Shown one piece after another: positions 9,102-19,600 of a stretch of DNA of 64,000 nt. The stretch is taken from assembly GCA_017479935.1 (NCBI GenBank), contig JAFVBO010000089.1, positions 31,127 to 95,126 on the forward strand. Direction: 5' to 3'. The stretch comes from Lachnospiraceae bacterium (GTDB taxonomy: Bacteria; Bacillota; Clostridia; Lachnospirales; Lachnospiraceae). The translations under genes and the position numbers were made by a program. Position 1 is the first letter of the stretch; each line of letters starts with the position of its first letter. The notes under the pieces were generated by a model that had not been told where the DNA came from, did no database searches, and was given only the letters and a program-made list of their open reading frames with translations.

Positions 9102-10697
9102 ATGTATGATGGTTTCAATTTGAGCAAAGGGATAGCTGTCTTTCTCGCTCTTATTCTCCTGGCCGGCTGTCTGGCAATTTCCTCATGGAATACGCCGGAG
9201 TTCTTCCCATCCGTGGATGAGACAGATCTGCGGCAGGATGAGGAAGTGCCGGAGGGCAGCATCCGCTACGAACTGAACGGAGGCTTATTCGCGGATGGCC
9301 GTTCCGACACATATTTCACTGAAATCCCGGACCTGACCCATCATATCCGGGCCAATACGGCGCAGGGAAATGACATTGTCCGGGAAGGCTTCACGCTGCT
9401 CGGATGGAATACGGAGCCGGATGGCAGCGGGATGCACGTAGGGCTTGGCAGTCGTGTTACCATGGAAGAAGGGCTGACGCTGTACGGCGAATGGGCAGAG
9501 TGGACGGATCCAGCCGCATTTACGTATGAGGAGCATACGGAGACAGGCGGCATAAAGCTGACCGGCTATTATGGGGAAAAAAACCTGGACAGGCTTGTGA
9601 TCCCCGAAACAATCGACGGGAAGACCGTCACGGTGATCGGGAAGAAGTGCGTCGAGAAAGCGGATATTCATACGCTGGTACTTTCGAAGGGCATAAAAAC
9701 CGTGGAGAGGCACGCGTTCAGCCAGTGCGGGATCTCGGAGATAGTTCTGTTTGACAACATAACCGTTATCACGAATACCTCCTTTGGTGGTTCGATCCGG
9801 ACCGTGCATATCAATGCCGTGCAGCCCCCTCGTCATATCCTGACGGACGACAACGCGCATTTTACGGAAGACATGGACCGGCTGATTCTGTACGCGGATC
9901 AGAAAAAGATGGTTTTCTTTGCCGGCTGTTCCATGAGCTACGGCTTGAATTCCAAGACGGTTTCCGAAACGTTCCCGGATTATGTGGTCTGCGACATGGG
10001 TTCCGTGGGCGGGACGAACGCGTGGTTCCAGTTCGAGTGCATGCTCCCGTATCTTCGAGAAGGCGATCTCTTTATTCACGCCCCGGAGGACAATTCCCCG
10101 TATCAGCTCATGTACGATATCGAGGCGGAACCGAGGATGTTCGTTATGGTTGAGAACAACTATGACCTTCTTTCGCTCTGCGATTTTTCGGAATGCGCAA
10201 GCTTCTTTGATTATTTTGCCACTTTCAACAGGGACCGGCAGGAAGATGCGGCATGTTCCTATAGCGACTGGAACCCGAATTACAATGAGTACGGCGACTA
10301 CGCGGTTTTCCGTTCGGCAAGCAATGAGAATGCCTACTTCGGGCTCACCGTCACTTACTGCACAGAGTACCTGACGGACGAGGCGTTTGCCGTGCTGAAC
10401 AGCTACTACGATCGGATAGCCCAAAAAGGTGCGAGGGTCTTCTTTTCCTACGCGCCGATCAACAGCAACGCGCTTTCTGAGGAAGACCGCGCCGGCCTCA
10501 TCTGGGCGGTCTTCGCCGGCCAGGTGTACAAGAAGCTTGCCGGCCATGCGCGGGTGATCTCGGAAGTGACGGATTACCAGATGGGCGGACGGTTTTTCTA
10601 TGACGAAGACTACCACCTGACCAGCGAAGGCGCTGACATCCGGACCCGGAGGCTGATCCGGGACATACAATCCGCGCTCGGCAGTCAGTCTCGCTAA
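9102..10697 (+). CDS. SGNH-fold lipoprotein with InlB and LRR_5 modules (copy 1)
   Basis: A 531-residue predicted lipoprotein with lipobox LLAGC (Cys23). An InlB-like module about residues 45-130 contains GWNTEPDGSG and VGLGSRVT, followed by a short BspA-type LRR_5 stretch (about 145-240). The C-terminal half resembles SGNH/GDSL hydrolases of the DltD/surface-acyltransferase kind. A block-I-like FFAGCSMSYG gives candidate Ser277, and a terminal YDEDYHL gives candidate His505 with nearby Asp501/Asp503. I infer a surface ester hydrolase or acyltransferase that edits acyl groups on the glycan attacked by the GH3 enzymes; the substrate is unknown. It has two paralogues at 14727 and 21789, which carry an extra N-terminal domain missing here. 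Confidence 0.65.
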   Translation: MYDGFNLSKGIAVFLALILLAGCLAISSWNTPEFFPSVDETDLRQDEEVPEGSIRYELNGGLFADGRSDTYFTEIPDLTHHIRANTAQGNDIVREGFTLLGWNTEPDGSGMHVGLGSRVTMEEGLTLYGEWAEWTDPAAFTYEEHTETGGIKLTGYYGEKNLDRLVIPETIDGKTVTVIGKKCVEKADIHTLVLSKGIKTVERHAFSQCGISEIVLFDNITVITNTSFGGSIRTVHINAVQPPRHILTDDNAHFTEDMDRLILYADQKKMVFFAGCSMSYGLNSKTVSETFPDYVVCDMGSVGGTNAWFQFECMLPYLREGDLFIHAPEDNSPYQLMYDIEAEPRMFVMVENNYDLLSLCDFSECASFFDYFATFNRDRQEDAACSYSDWNPNYNEYGDYAVFRSASNENAYFGLTVTYCTEYLTDEAFAVLNSYYDRIAQKGARVFFSYAPINSNALSEEDRAGLIWAVFAGQVYKKLAGHARVISEVTDYQMGGRFFYDEDYHLTSEGADIRTRRLIRDIQSALGSQSR

Positions 10698-10701
10698 TAC
10701 T

Positions 10702-10730
10702 AATCTCAAATAGCAATGCTATTTGAGATT
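10702..10730 (+). repeat. perfect 14-bp palindrome downstream of the SGNH gene
   Basis: AATCTCAAATAGCA (10702-10715) and TGCTATTTGAGATT (10717-10730) are perfectly complementary around a single A. No T-tract follows. The pair begins five bases after the SGNH stop codon. Confidence 0.6.
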
Positions 10731-10739
10731 ACGCGCGCT

Positions 10740-10842
10740 TCGAAAGGCGTTTACTGCTATGTGAAGCATTTTGTCCTTCCACGGTGCTGTTCGTACTCGG
10801 GCAGCTGCGTTTGATCTGCCAGGCGGGCGGTATGTCCACCCT
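10740..10842 (+). pseudogene. tiny relic of another GH3 gene
   Basis: Bases 10740-10778 translate as SKGVYCYVKHFVL, matching 12 of 13 residues of the active-site segment SKGVYCYVKHFIL in the GH3 gene at 5978, with 34 of 39 bases equal. A second patch near 10826-10840 (GGCGGTATGTCCACC) matches 14 of 15 bases of the GGMYT segment of the next GH3 gene. No ribosome binding site or longer frame is present. I read this as the remains of a deleted GH3 copy. Confidence 0.6.
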
Positions 10843-10917
10843 TTCTTGTGATAGAGCGGGCGTGATGCTATACTGCGGTCATCACCGCCCCCAAAAAGGG
10901 CAAGAGAGGAGAAGAAA

Positions 10918-13900
10918 ATGAAAGCAAAAAAAACAGTAGGAATTGTGCTGATCGCGCTCTTGCTTGCACTGTGCGTCGTGATTGACGCGGCAGGTGTACG
11001 CTTCAGCACCGTGATCACGCGGTTCTGGTCCGGTACCTTTGGCACCGTCAAAACCGAGTCGAACGACACCCAGCTGAAAGCCACCGACGCGGCGGCTGAG
11101 CTCACGGAAACCATTGCAGAGGAGGGCATCGTTCTTTTGAAGAACAACGGCCTACTCCCCATGGCCCCCACGAAGGACAACCGTTCCATCGCGCTTTTAG
11201 GCTACGCCTCCTACTCCCCCATGTACATTGGGGCAGGTTCCGTTTCCCAGGCGGGAGCGTACCTTTCCAACGACTTCATCGATTTCTATGATGCCTTCGA
11301 GACGGCCGGCTATTCCGTCAACAAGGATATGAAGGCCTACTACGCGAAGTACGGCAATTCAAACGGAGCATCCGGAGACATGTCCGGTTCCGGCTGGAGC
11401 CAGGCTACCGGCGTGGACGACGGCCCTCTGTACGGGGACAGCGAAGCCAGCGTGGCGTACCGCGAAGCCCTGGAAAAGGCCAAAGCAGAAGCCCGGACGG
11501 CCGTCCTGGTATTCTCCCGCGTAGGCGCGGAAGGCGGCGACTGCGCACTGGATATGACGGGTGCCGCGAACGGCGATGCCGGCAAGCATTATCTCCAGTT
11601 CCAGCAGACCGAAATAGACCTCATCGACTACGCGATGGAGAACTTCGAGAACGTCATCGTGGTCATCAACAGCTCCAACGCGATGGAACTGGGCGAACTG
11701 GACGCGGATGGCGTGGACGCCGTTTTGTGGATCGGCGGCCCCGGCTCCACCGGTATCCAGGCTCTGGCCGACATCGTGTCCGGCGACGTAAACCCCTCCG
11801 GAAAGCTCCCCGACACCTTCGCGTATGATCTGAAGACAGCTCCCAGCTACTGGTCCGCCACCTGTGGCAAGTATGCCAACTATGACGAATTTGGCGAGAG
11901 CACGTATACGTACAAGAACTATACCTATACCTTCAACAACAAGGTGGACGGCGGTGTCACCTACGACGTGGAAGGCATCTACATCGGCTATCGTTTCTAC
12001 GAGACGGCCGACGCGGAAGGCTACCTGAAATTTGAGGAAGCCGTACAGTATCCTTTTGGCTTCGGTCTTTCCTACACCAGCTTTGACTGGGAGGTGACCA
12101 GCCAGAAGTTCGGCGAAACCCACGGGGAAATCGAGATTCAGGTGAAGGTTACCAACGTGGGCAGCGTGCCCGGCAAGGACGTGGTAGAGCTTTACTACAC
12201 CGCTCCTTACTACAAGGATCGCAATATTGAAAAGTCTGCCAAGGTTCTTGGCGCTTTTGCGAAAACGAAGACATTAAAACCCGGCGAGAGCGATACCCTC
12301 ACGCTGACCATGCCCGTGGACAACCTCTCCAGCTATGATTATCTGGGTGAGCGCTGCTACGTGGCCGATGAAGGCACCTATGCATTCAACCTGCAGACCG
12401 ACAGCCACCACATCAAAGTAAACTCCGACGGCAAGACCCTTGCAACGCTGAACTATGAAGTGGCAGAGCGCCGCATCTACAAGGAATCCGGCGTTGGCGC
12501 CCGTTCCACCGATCTGGTGGCGGCGGAGAACGCTTTTGATTACTCCTCCGTTGGCGACGGAAACATTGGCACCACCATCCCTTACGTCTCCCGTGCGGAC
12601 TTTGCGGGCACCCACCCGTCTGTGACCATGGGTAAGCGCCTGGATCAGTACGACGATCTGAAGATGGGCGCTGACATGATCAAGTATATCACCGAGCAGA
12701 GCCTTGGCGGCAGCGACGTGGTGCTGGAAAATGACGACAAGTATGTAAGCAAGTCCCTGATCCCCGTGGCAACCGAGCAGGACAACGGCCTTACGATGGA
12801 CGACGTGGCCGGCTACACCGAGTGGGATGACGAAATCTGGGATAAGCTGATCAACCAGATGACGGTCAACGAACTGGCCCTCCTGGCTGAGGATTGCGGC
12901 TACGGAACTCCTGCCATCGAAAGCATTGGCAAGACCCTGGCCACCGATATTGATGGCCCTGCCGGTATCTCCTCCGCCAACTTAAACTACTATGGAAACG
13001 AATACACCTCCGAGCCTCTGATGGCGGCTACCTGGAATGTGGATCTGCTCCGCCAGATCGGCGAGAGCGTGGGCCGCGAAGCTGCCGTAGCAGGCGTGAA
13101 TGGCTGGTACGCGCCCGGTGCGAATACCCACAGGACTCCTTTCAATGGACGCTGCGGTGAGTACTTCTCCGAAGATCCGCTGCTGGCCGGTAAGTGTGCT
13201 GCTGCCGAAGTGGGCGGCGCTCAGTCCAAGGGCCTGTATGTATACCTGAAGCATTTTGTCTGCAATGATAACGATAAGAACCGCGGCGGTATGTACACCT
13301 GGATTAACGAGCAAGAGCTCCGTGAAATCCAGCTGGGCGCTTTCGAGTACGCCGTGAAGGAAGAAGACTGCACCGGCCTTATGATGGCCTACAACCGCAT
13401 CGGACCGTGCGAGTGCTCTGTCAACTATAGCCTGAACACCACGGTCATCCAGAATGAATGGGGATATCGCGGCGCTTCCGTCACCGACGGCTACTCCGCT
13501 GCCATCGGATGCGACAAGTACGAGCATCCGGATCTGCAGCTGCGCGCCGGCTCCGGCCTGCTGCTTTACACCGGCGGTTTCGGCGGCACGGGCGGCTTCT
13601 CGGAGAATACCACGAACACCGAAGCCGGTATCGCCATGATGCATGACCTGGCCAAGAAGGTTGTTTACCGTCACGCGAACTCCAATGCCATGAGCATCAG
13701 CCGTGACTACAGCCCGACCTGGATTTATCTGTTCGCGGCGATCAATGTTGTCCTGCTTCTCCTTGCCCTCCTGATCTACAACACCATGGTGAAGGAGAAA
13801 AAGAACAAAGGCAAGGACGGGGCCGCTGCCGCGCTAAGCCTGCTGCTTGTGGTATGCCTGGCGGGAGGCAGCTTTACGGCCTGCGGCAATGCCGGTAAGA

Positions 13901-14730
13901 CCAGCACTGCGGAGCTTCCCGATGTGGTGACCGACCTGGTATTTGACTTTGAAAGCGGCGACTTCTCCTTTTCTGACGTAGCAAACGCCAAGAACTACAA
14001 CGTCCGTGTTTTTGACGCAAACCCGGCGGAAGGCGATGCCCAGATGCCCCTGGCTGCCCGTCGTGTCCGCGACCGCGAAGGGTACGAGAAGTACGAAGGT
14101 TTTGTCGATCTGTCTGAGCTTCAGCCCGGCAACGCTTACAGCGTATACGTTTACACCTACGCGAAGGATAGTAACGGCGACCTGATCAACTCCGTCTCCG
14201 AGCCTGTAACCGGTGTGTACAAGACCACGTACGCAACGGTGGACGGGACTGGCATCAAGCCTACGTTTGACGAAGAAGGCGTTACGGTTTCCTTTGGAAA
14301 TGACTTTTTCACCGCTGCCAACATGGACAAGGCTCCCACCTACCGCGTCAAGCTGTACGCGGACGGGGCCGAGATTGCCAGCGCCGACCTTACCTCTGAC
14401 CAGGTGGAAACCACCACCCGCGAAGAGGAAGGTTCCTCCGGCCAGATCAGCACCGTGACCGAAAATTCTTCCTCCCTTCATTTTGACAAGGTGGGCGACA
14501 GCGTCACCATCCAGCTGATTTCCACGGATGACACGGCTTATTACGATTCGGAAGAATCCGCTCCCATCACTGTCACGGAATATGTCGAGGAAGTTCCCGC
14601 GGCAGAAGGAAAGGAAGGCGGCGAGGCCGGAAGCGGTGAAGGCGAAAACGGCGAAGGCGGCGAGGCCGGAAGCGGTGAAGGCGAAAACGGCGAAGGCGGC
14701 GAGGCCGGAAGCGATAAGCCTGCGGAATGA
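10918..14730 (+). CDS. Membrane GH3 glycosidase fused to a C-terminal lipoprotein-like module
   Basis: A 1270-residue reversed-order GH3 enzyme: N-terminal signal anchor (about 4-28), sandwich (about 58-388, FGFGLSYT), FnIII-like (about 400-510), barrel (about 640-925) with LKHF and expected nucleophile D857 in GASVTDGYSA, and a TM helix (about 932-955). From Met957 (base 13786) the chain reads like a fresh lipoprotein precursor: Lys-rich start, hydrophobic core, SFTAC with Cys989, then about 250 residues of FnIII-like extracellular sequence. The tail carries a 13-residue Gly/Glu repeat. The join looks like a GH3 gene fused in frame to a downstream lipoprotein gene; no Shine-Dalgarno precedes Met957. 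AGAGGAG precedes the main start. The stop overlaps the next start in ATGA, so translation is probably coupled. Confidence 0.85.
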   Translation: MKAKKTVGIVLIALLLALCVVIDAAGVRFSTVITRFWSGTFGTVKTESNDTQLKATDAAAELTETIAEEGIVLLKNNGLLPMAPTKDNRSIALLGYASYSPMYIGAGSVSQAGAYLSNDFIDFYDAFETAGYSVNKDMKAYYAKYGNSNGASGDMSGSGWSQATGVDDGPLYGDSEASVAYREALEKAKAEARTAVLVFSRVGAEGGDCALDMTGAANGDAGKHYLQFQQTEIDLIDYAMENFENVIVVINSSNAMELGELDADGVDAVLWIGGPGSTGIQALADIVSGDVNPSGKLPDTFAYDLKTAPSYWSATCGKYANYDEFGESTYTYKNYTYTFNNKVDGGVTYDVEGIYIGYRFYETADAEGYLKFEEAVQYPFGFGLSYTSFDWEVTSQKFGETHGEIEIQVKVTNVGSVPGKDVVELYYTAPYYKDRNIEKSAKVLGAFAKTKTLKPGESDTLTLTMPVDNLSSYDYLGERCYVADEGTYAFNLQTDSHHIKVNSDGKTLATLNYEVAERRIYKESGVGARSTDLVAAENAFDYSSVGDGNIGTTIPYVSRADFAGTHPSVTMGKRLDQYDDLKMGADMIKYITEQSLGGSDVVLENDDKYVSKSLIPVATEQDNGLTMDDVAGYTEWDDEIWDKLINQMTVNELALLAEDCGYGTPAIESIGKTLATDIDGPAGISSANLNYYGNEYTSEPLMAATWNVDLLRQIGESVGREAAVAGVNGWYAPGANTHRTPFNGRCGEYFSEDPLLAGKCAAAEVGGAQSKGLYVYLKHFVCNDNDKNRGGMYTWINEQELREIQLGAFEYAVKEEDCTGLMMAYNRIGPCECSVNYSLNTTVIQNEWGYRGASVTDGYSAAIGCDKYEHPDLQLRAGSGLLLYTGGFGGTGGFSENTTNTEAGIAMMHDLAKKVVYRHANSNAMSISRDYSPTWIYLFAAINVVLLLLALLIYNTMVKEKKNKGKDGAAAALSLLLVVCLAGGSFTACGNAGKTSTAELPDVVTDLVFDFESGDFSFSDVANAKNYNVRVFDANPAEGDAQMPLAARRVRDREGYEKYEGFVDLSELQPGNAYSVYVYTYAKDSNGDLINSVSEPVTGVYKTTYATVDGTGIKPTFDEEGVTVSFGNDFFTAANMDKAPTYRVKLYADGAEIASADLTSDQVETTTREEEGSSGQISTVTENSSSLHFDKVGDSVTIQLISTDDTAYYDSEESAPITVTEYVEEVPAAEGKEGGEAGSGEGENGEGGEAGSGEGENGEGGEAGSDKPAE
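14634..14711 (+). repeat. 39-bp tandem coding repeat in the GH3-lipoprotein tail
   Basis: Two tandem copies plus a partial third copy of a 39-base unit encode GEAGSGEGENGEG. The copies are nearly identical at the DNA level, so length change by slippage is likely. They form a flexible acidic end of the extracellular tail. Confidence 0.75.
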
Positions 14731-16508
14731 GGAAGAGACAGACAGGATTTCTGATCGTTTCCCTGCTTACAATACTCTTGCTCTTAAACCTCGGAGGGTG
14801 CCGCCATTCCAGAGAAAGCCATGCCAAAACCATGACGGTAACGATCCTGGAGGGGGAACACTATCTGGTGGAAAAAAACCAGAAAGAAATCACACCGGGC
14901 GGCACGGTTGTCTTCCGTGTACGCCCGGAGGATGGTTACTCTGTTGCAGCTGTGGATTATCCGGGGGAGTACAGGCTGTATTCGGAAGGAAAAGTAAGCC
15001 TCATTGAGCTGATCGATGTAAGCTACCCAACCCGCGTCCGGCTGAATCTGACGCATTACGCCAGAACCATTACCTATATGGCAAACGGAGGCAAGGCACT
15101 GACAAAAGAAGGGGACGTAGTTACCCGTACCTATGATATTACCTGTCATATACGACCCAATGTATCCATTGGCACCGATCTGTTCTACCGGGACGGGTAT
15201 ACCTTAACCGGCTGGAATACCATGCCGGACGGAAGCGGAATACGCGTAGGGCTTGGAAGCCGCGTTACCGTGGACGATACCCTGACTCTGTATGCCGGAT
15301 GGGAGAAATGGACGGACGAAGATTTCTTCCTTTTTGACATAGCAGAGGGGGCAGCTGTGATCACCGGCTATACCGGCCGGGAAGCGTGCCTTGTGATCCC
15401 GGAGATGTTGGGCGGTTATCCGGTAACCGGGATCAAAGCATACGCGTTTGCGGGCTGCCAGGCCAGACGGGCAGTCCTTCCCAAAACGCTGGTTACCATA
15501 GAAAAAGAAGCTTTTTCCGGCGCGGCTCTGGAAGAACTCTGCTTTTTTGACAACATCGAATTCATCACGGATGAATGCTTTTCAGACTGCAAAAACCTGT
15601 CCGTCCTTCGCATCAATGCCATCGAGGATCCCTATGGCTATTCCTTCCGGCGTGAAAGCGTGCTGGCGGACAAATTCGACCTGCTGATCACCACCATGGG
15701 TGAAGACCGGCTGATCTTTTACGGCGGGTGTTCCATGTGGTATAACCTGATCGGCCAGGACGCGAAAGACGCTTTCGGGAAAAACTACCGGATCCTGAAT
15801 ATGGCGTGTAACGGGGTCTCCAGCTCCCTGTTTCAGATGGAGCTGCTCCGCCAGTTTGTCACGGAAAAGGACATTCTTATCCACACGCCGGAAATTTCCA
15901 GCGTGCAGCAGCTGCTTACCTTTACAGGCATGTTTCATGGCGATGACAAACTGTGGTGCGCCATGGAATACAACTACGACCTGGTATCGCTCCTGGATAT
16001 AAGGGTCTTTGAGGGGGGAGTGCTGGAAAGCCTTCGCCTGTATCTGGATAAAAAGAAGCCCGGAGGACAGTATACGGATGTGTACCACGACAGTCGGGGC
16101 AACGAATTCTATGACGAAAACGGGTGTATCCCGTTCCTTCGTGATGAACCCATGGAAGAGCTGGTTGACAGCATTCTGCTGGAAGCATCCTACCTGGAGG
16201 ATCTGAGCCGACTGGAAGAGGAGTATGCGTATTTTACGGAGCAAGGGGTTCGGATTTATGTGTCCTGTGCCTGTGTAGACATAGACGACGTACCGGAGGA
16301 AGAGAAGGGTAATCTGGAGGAAATGGCGGGCCTGTATGAGGAAAAGTTTTCCGCCATGAAAGGGGTTACCCTGATCAGCCATCTGGAGGATTATGTGTTC
16401 CATCATGGGGATTACTACGATACGGTATACCATCTTCTCACCATTCCGGCCAGGCGTTGCACAAATCTTTGGATCCGGGACATCAAGGCGCAGCTGACCG
16501 CCGAATAA
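14727..16508 (+). CDS. SGNH-fold lipoprotein with InlB and LRR_5 modules (copy 2)
   Basis: A 593-residue predicted lipoprotein: RKR n-region, lipobox LGGC (Cys25), an N-terminal beta-rich domain (about 35-105) ending PGEYRL and shared only with the copy at 21789, an InlB-like module with GWNTMPDGSG and VGLGSRVT (about 110-200), an LRR_5 stretch (about 205-305), then an SGNH-like domain. FYGGCSMWYNL supplies candidate Ser336 and YDTVYHL supplies candidate Asp565 and His569. The conserved IHTPEISS segment in the middle is common to all three copies. The start codon overlaps the stop of the GH3-lipoprotein fusion, which suggests co-production with that enzyme. Role inferred: removal or transfer of ester-linked acyl groups on surface-bound glycan. 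Confidence 0.65.
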   Translation: MRKRQTGFLIVSLLTILLLLNLGGCRHSRESHAKTMTVTILEGEHYLVEKNQKEITPGGTVVFRVRPEDGYSVAAVDYPGEYRLYSEGKVSLIELIDVSYPTRVRLNLTHYARTITYMANGGKALTKEGDVVTRTYDITCHIRPNVSIGTDLFYRDGYTLTGWNTMPDGSGIRVGLGSRVTVDDTLTLYAGWEKWTDEDFFLFDIAEGAAVITGYTGREACLVIPEMLGGYPVTGIKAYAFAGCQARRAVLPKTLVTIEKEAFSGAALEELCFFDNIEFITDECFSDCKNLSVLRINAIEDPYGYSFRRESVLADKFDLLITTMGEDRLIFYGGCSMWYNLIGQDAKDAFGKNYRILNMACNGVSSSLFQMELLRQFVTEKDILIHTPEISSVQQLLTFTGMFHGDDKLWCAMEYNYDLVSLLDIRVFEGGVLESLRLYLDKKKPGGQYTDVYHDSRGNEFYDENGCIPFLRDEPMEELVDSILLEASYLEDLSRLEEEYAYFTEQGVRIYVSCACVDIDDVPEEEKGNLEEMAGLYEEKFSAMKGVTLISHLEDYVFHHGDYYDTVYHLLTIPARRCTNLWIRDIKAQLTAE

Positions 16509-16555
16509 TGCCGGTCCGGTCCTGGCTGCAACAGCTACTATGAAGGAGACGCAGT

Positions 16556-16603
16556 ATGCGTTTCAAAAAAGCGCGAAGGCGCAGTAAGTCGGGCGTAATG
16601 TAA
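16556..16603 (+). CDS. possible 15-residue basic leader peptide
   Basis: ATG at 16556 opens a 15-codon frame, MRFKKARRRSKSGVM, ending at TAA 16601-16603. A clean AAGGAG (16543-16548) lies seven bases upstream. Seven of the 15 residues are Arg or Lys. It sits 29 bases before the secreted GH3 gene at 16633, where a short translated leader could affect expression. It is too short to recognise by homology and may be chance. Confidence 0.35.
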   Translation: MRFKKARRRSKSGVM

Positions 16604-16632
16604 ACCCGCGAAAAAAATGAAGGAGGTAAAAC

Positions 16633-19600
16633 ATGAAGAAACAGATGAAGAAGGCTTTGTCTGCGCTGGCGGTTGTGACTGCCCTGTCAATGACAGTTTC
16701 TTCCCTGTCAATGGCTTTCAATGAGGACGGATCCAAGTATTACGCGGACTATCCTTCCATGCAGGAAGCCCAGGCAGCCGCCGCAGACCTGGGCAAAGAG
16801 CTTGGGGAAGAAGGTACGGTTCTGTTAAAGAACAACGGTGCCCTGCCCCTTGACGGGAATGAATGGGTTAGCGTTTTAGGCGTGTCTTCCGACAAAGTGG
16901 AAGGCGGCAGCACTACCGTAGCTGCCAGCCTGGAGGCGGCAGGCTTCCATGTAAACCCGGAACTGAAAAGCTATTACGAAGGCGTAGGCACCTCCTACGG
17001 CAAAGAAAATGTAGACGGCTTCACCGGCAACGTGAAGAGCAGCATGAAGATTTACAACGACGTAGCCGTGGTGATCTTCTCCCGTACCGGTGGTGAATCC
17101 AACGACCTTGCCACCGTGATGGATGAACTGGAAGACAACCTGTACGGTTCCGAGGAAATGGGATGGAAGCACAATGCCCTGGCTACGGATACGGAAGGCA
17201 ACGAGCACAAGCATTACCTGCAGCTGACGGATTCCGAAGAAGAGCTGCTTGAATTTGCGAAGGCAAACTGCAAAACCGTTATCGTTCTCATCAACAGCTC
17301 CAACGTCATGGAACTGGGCAATCTGGAAGCTGATGACGAGATCGATGCCATTCTGTGCGTGTATCGTCCCGGCGCTGACGGCCTGACCGCCCTGGGTGAA
17401 ATCCTGAACGGTTCCGTGAACCCTTCCGGTAAGACCGTTGACATTTATCCGGCAGACCTGACCGCCGATCCCACCTGGTTCGGTTATGGTGATGGCAGCC
17501 AGTTCACTCTGTCCGGCGAATATCCGGAAACCTTCTTCCGCATTGCGGATGGCGACGGTTCCGAGATTTACGTACGTGACAACCCCAACATGCAGGCGCA
17601 GATCCCCGGTGTCAGCACCGGTTATTCCCTGGCGGAATACAGTGAAGACATTTACATGGGTTATCGCTTCTATGAAACCGCCTTCGCGGAAGCGGAAAGC
17701 GGAAACTATGACGGCTTCGATTATGACGCCGCGGTCGTGTATCCGTTTGGTTATGGCTTAAGTTACACCACCTTCGAGTGGGAAAACGTCACTCCGGAAG
17801 CGGAAGTGGAAAACTGGTCTGAAAAGGCTTCCCTTAAGCTTCAGGTGAAGGTGACCAACACCGGCGCTGTGGCAGGCAAGGACGTCGTGGAAGTATATGC
17901 CCACGCTCCGTATACCAAGGGTGGTGTGCCGAAGGCTGAAGTGGCTCTTGTCGGTTTCGGCAAGACCTCTTTGTTAAAGCCCGGCGAGTCCGAAATCCTT
18001 ACCATTACCGTCAATGTGCAGGATATGGCTTCCTTTGACTCCTATGACAAGAACGGCAATGGCTTCAAGACCTATGAACTGGATGCCGGAGACGGCTATG
18101 AACTCCGCTTCCAGAGCGACTCCCACAATGTAAAAGCCGTACAGGAACTGGCAGCCCTTGCTGAGGATGTCATCCTTGATACGGACGATTTCAGCGGCGC
18201 AGCCGTGAGCGAACTGTTCTCCAACGAGGATGAATACAACCTGCTTGGCTGGGATCCGGCTGTCCGGATGACGTTAGTGGACGAAGGCAAGATGGTTCTT
18301 CTTAACCGTGACGACTTCGCCGGCACTTTCCCGAGCCCCCGCACCGAGGCCGACCTGGTTCGTTCCGATGAATGGTTTGCCTTCCACGAGGCTTTGGATC
18401 AGTACAACGCGGATACGCAGACGATCTATCCGGAAGATGAAACCGGTGCCACCGAGGTAATGCCTTGGGTGCAGATGGCAGCCGACTGGGCCGACGGCGG
18501 CAAGTATGCAGGCTGGACGCAGGCTGCTTGCCATGCGGAAGACTATTCTGACGTAACCATCAAGATCCAGAAGATGACCGGCATTGACATGAACGATGCC
18601 GAAACCGTCCTGACAGAAGAAGATACCGACGTAGCCGAATTTGTGGGTAAGACGGGCGTAGAGGCCTGGGAAATCTTCATGAACCAGCTGACCTGGGACG
18701 AACTGGTGAAGGTGACGTCCAATGCCGGCTGGGGCACACCCGCTGTGGATTCCATCAATAAACCCGCTACCTCCGACAACGATGGCCCGAACAACCTGTC
18801 CCAGACCTACAGCTGGGGTGATGAGTGCCATATCGCTGCCACCTGGAACACGGATCTGGCGTATCGTCAAGGCGCTCTGATGGGCAACCTGGCCATGTTA
18901 AAGGGCACCACCTGGTATGGTCCGGCTATGAACACGCACCGCAGCCCCTTCGGCGGACGCTGCAATGAGTATTACAGCCAGGACGGCTATCATGGCGGTA
19001 TGATCGGCGCTGCTGTCATTAACGGCTGCCAGTCCAAGGGCGTGATCTGCTACGTGAAGCACTGCGCCATGAACGACCAGGAAATCTATCGTATGAACCT
19101 TCTTACGCTGGCCAGCGAGCAGGCTGCCCGTGAGATTTACATGAAGCAGTTCCAGCTTGCCGTACAGGAAGGCGGCGTGGCTGCCATTATGACCACCTAC
19201 GGCAGCGTTGGCGAGTATTCCGGCGCTACCAACTACAACTTCATGACCGCCCTGGTCCGCGACGAATGGGGCTTTGCGGGTTATGTGGTAACCGACGCCT
19301 GGATGCCTTGCAAGGATTACTGGCCGTTAGATATGCTGGTTCGTGCCGGCACAAATGCTCCGCTGGAAAATGCAGGCGCCCGTTCGGAAAAGAACGAGTC
19401 TTACCTGTTGTCCGGTATCTGGGATGCGGAAGAAAACTGTGTCAAGATTAAAGACGGCACTACTGTGAGCTACACCCAGTGGTACAGCGTTCGCAACATG
19501 GCTCAGCAGGAGCTGTACACCCAGTGCAACATGAACGTGATGAAGAACGGTTACGATTTGACCACGTTTACGGGCAAGTCTGTAACAGCCGGACAGGCGG

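Noticed and set aside
14634..14711. Possible CRISPR-like repeat array
   Set aside because: The repeats are contiguous, 39 bases long and in frame, with no spacers. They are coding repeats. No CRISPR array or cas gene is seen anywhere in the window.
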